Source: Pseudomonadota bacterium (lineage in GTDB: Bacteria > Myxococcota_A > Polyangia > Haliangiales > Haliangiaceae). From it: a DNA stretch of 8,295 nt. The stretch spans positions 1 to 8,295 of the forward strand of contig JAEWJO010000806.1 in assembly GCA_023386455.1 (NCBI GenBank). Direction: 5' to 3'. How positions within the stretch are numbered: the first letter of the stretch is position 1; each line of letters opens with the position of its first letter. Positions 7,376 to 8,295 of this stretch are shown here, piece by piece. The position numbers and the translations under genes were made by a program. Below the pieces are notes generated by a model. It was given only the letters and a program-made list of their open reading frames with translations. It made no database searches and was not told where the DNA came from.

Positions 7376-8128
7376 TCAACGCGCAGGTTCGAGCGCGAGC
7401 ACGGCCCGTCGGAGGGCGTGCGTCTGGACGCTCACGCCGGCGACGAGCCGGGTCTCCGGCCCGTTCGTCACGTACGCGGACTCGAGCGCGAGCCACGGCC
7501 GCGCGAGGTAGCGCCCCGACAGCGACACCGTCGGTGTGAAGTGCGCGTCGCTGTCGCGAGCGAAGCCGGCATCGATCATCACGCCGATGCGATCGTGGAC
7601 GGCGACCTCGACGCCGGCGCTCGCGGCGAGCTGCGATACCCGGGTCTCGTCACCGCGCTCACGTAGCGGCGCCTCGACGAGCGCATCCCACATCGCGCCA
7701 CTCGCATGGACCGCGACGCGCTGGCCGAGGTGCTTGCTCGCGGTGAGCGAGAGCTGTGCGAGCCGCGTCGTCACGCCATCGTGGACGTGCTCGAACGACT
7801 TGCGAAACGCGAGCGCGACGGCGGGTTGCCCGTCGAACACGCGCGACTCGGCGACGCCGAGCTTGAACGTCGCGAACACGTATGGCGTATCGCGCGCCGC
7901 GACGTCGACGAGCGACGACACCCCGAATTCCGCGACGTCGCCGAGCCCCATGTCTGCATCGGCCATCACGGCGCCGCTGGTATCCGCCGCCGTCCTCGTC
8001 GCGATCGCCGCTGCCGGCAAGAGCCACGCGCTCGTCTCGAACGCGAACGGCAGGTCGACGCTCGCGTGCGTCAGCACCATCGGCATGGTCACCAGTAGAG
8101 CGTCGCGCCGGGCGATTCGCGGCGGCAC
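7376..8128 (-). CDS. Beta-rich hypothetical protein, possibly outer-membrane or secreted
   Basis: This protein of about 250 residues is not recognised. It consists of many short alternating hydrophobic/polar strands separated by turns, for example LAQLSLTASKHLGQRVAVHASG, VSQLAASAGVEVAVHD and PTVSLSGRYLARPWLALESAYV. This suits a small outer-membrane barrel or a beta-sandwich, but there is no terminal aromatic signature. The GTG start at 8128 gives MPPRIARRDALLVTMPMVLTHA, a weak Sec-like signal. ATG codons at 8086 (M15) and 8080 (M17) are alternatives. The first 14 codons include CGA and CTA, rarer in this genome, which slightly favours the later start. No clear ribosome site precedes any of them. 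It converges on the hydratase gene with no space between the stop codons and diverges from the lipoprotein gene. Codon third positions are G/C-rich, supporting coding on this strand. Confidence 0.68.
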   Translation of the reverse strand: MPPRIARRDALLVTMPMVLTHASVDLPFAFETSAWLLPAAAIATRTAADTSGAVMADADMGLGDVAEFGVSSLVDVAARDTPYVFATFKLGVAESRVFDGQPAVALAFRKSFEHVHDGVTTRLAQLSLTASKHLGQRVAVHASGAMWDALVEAPLRERGDETRVSQLAASAGVEVAVHDRIGVMIDAGFARDSDAHFTPTVSLSGRYLARPWLALESAYVTNGPETRLVAGVSVQTHALRRAVLALEPAR

Positions 8129-8156
8129 GCACCGGCAACCTGCGGCGGGCCTGGGC

Positions 8157-8162
8157 TATCGT
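8157..8162 (+). promoter_or_regulatory. Candidate -10 box of the lipoprotein gene
   Basis: TATCGT lies 8 nt before the ATG at 8171, the same spacing as TATAGT before the ECF sigma gene. It sits in GGGCTATCGTCC, which shares CGTCC and the central TA with the hydratase promoter. No -35 box is clear. The call depends on the repeated pattern rather than on this site alone. Confidence 0.25.
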
Positions 8163-8170
8163 CCGCGCAC

Positions 8171-8295
8171 ATGAAGACCCACGCACGTCTGGTCGCCGTC
8201 GTCGTCGCCGTTGTCCTCGCTGCCTGTGGTGGCAAGTCCAAGCCCGCCGAGCCCGCGGCTCCAGCCGCGCCGGCAGAAGCTGCGCCGGCCGAGCC
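8171..8295 (+). CDS. Lipoprotein, N-terminal part (3' end outside window)
   Basis: The frame begins with ATG and stays open to the window edge (41 complete codons). It encodes a classic lipoprotein signal: MKTHARL, a Val/Ala hydrophobic core, and the lipobox LAAC with C19 as the lipidated residue. The mature N-terminus GGKSKPAEPAAP continues as an Ala/Pro/Glu-rich flexible linker, typical of envelope-anchored proteins. Gly rather than Asp follows the Cys, which would not give inner-membrane retention under the Escherichia rule. The functional domain is not in view. It diverges from the minus-strand gene, with 42 nt between their proposed starts. Confidence 0.85.
   Translation, partial: MKTHARLVAVVVAVVLAACGGKSKPAEPAAPAAPAEAAPAE

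Noticed and set aside
7418..8174. Plus-strand open frames opposite the beta-rich gene
   Set aside because: Products are Arg- or Ser/Thr-rich without domains; the minus-strand frame has a coherent beta-strand pattern and better codon third positions.

Overview
The window is very GC-rich with strong G/C preference at third codon positions. It combines an NtrC-type sigma-54 activator, an ECF sigma factor with a membrane partner, a TonB/AgmX-like C-terminal domain and an Ala/Pro-rich lipoprotein. This suggests a myxobacterium-like member of the Myxococcota, perhaps Haliangiales/Kofleriaceae. That placement is inference, because no marker gene is present. Genes fill almost the whole window and no stretch over 300 bases lacks one.

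Region 1 (1-4110, + strand) looks like one operon. It holds a cytosolic TPR-like sensor histidine kinase (5' end outside the window), a receiver/AAA+/Fis-HTH sigma-54 response regulator, a PspA/IM30 family membrane-stress protein, and a small helical protein of unknown function whose GTG start overlaps the pspA stop. The regulator's DNA-binding helix resembles PspF, the activator of the enterobacterial phage-shock operon. Unlike PspF it carries an intact phosphoacceptor receiver domain. The module therefore reads as a two-component-controlled Psp-like envelope-stress system with a possible new small partner. It is the most interesting part of the window.

Region 2 (4129-6217, + strand) has a compact promoter region with inverted repeats, an ECF sigma factor, and 4 nt later a single-pass membrane protein. 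That protein has a short VPxGYFExLP-type N-terminal motif, a Lys/Ala coiled coil, one transmembrane helix and a C-terminal AgmX/TonB-like domain with the protein's only two cysteines. By position and topology it is a candidate anti-sigma factor or envelope sensor.

Region 3 (6222-7375, + strand) has a short promoter wrapped in a strong dyad, then a tandem hot-dog MaoC protein closely resembling mesaconyl-CoA hydratase (ethylmalonyl-CoA pathway). It stands without other pathway genes.

Region 4 (7376-8295) has an unrecognised beta-rich, possibly outer-membrane protein on the minus strand. It is convergent with the hydratase and their two stop codons share one TGATCA palindrome. A divergent lipoprotein gene then runs off the right edge.
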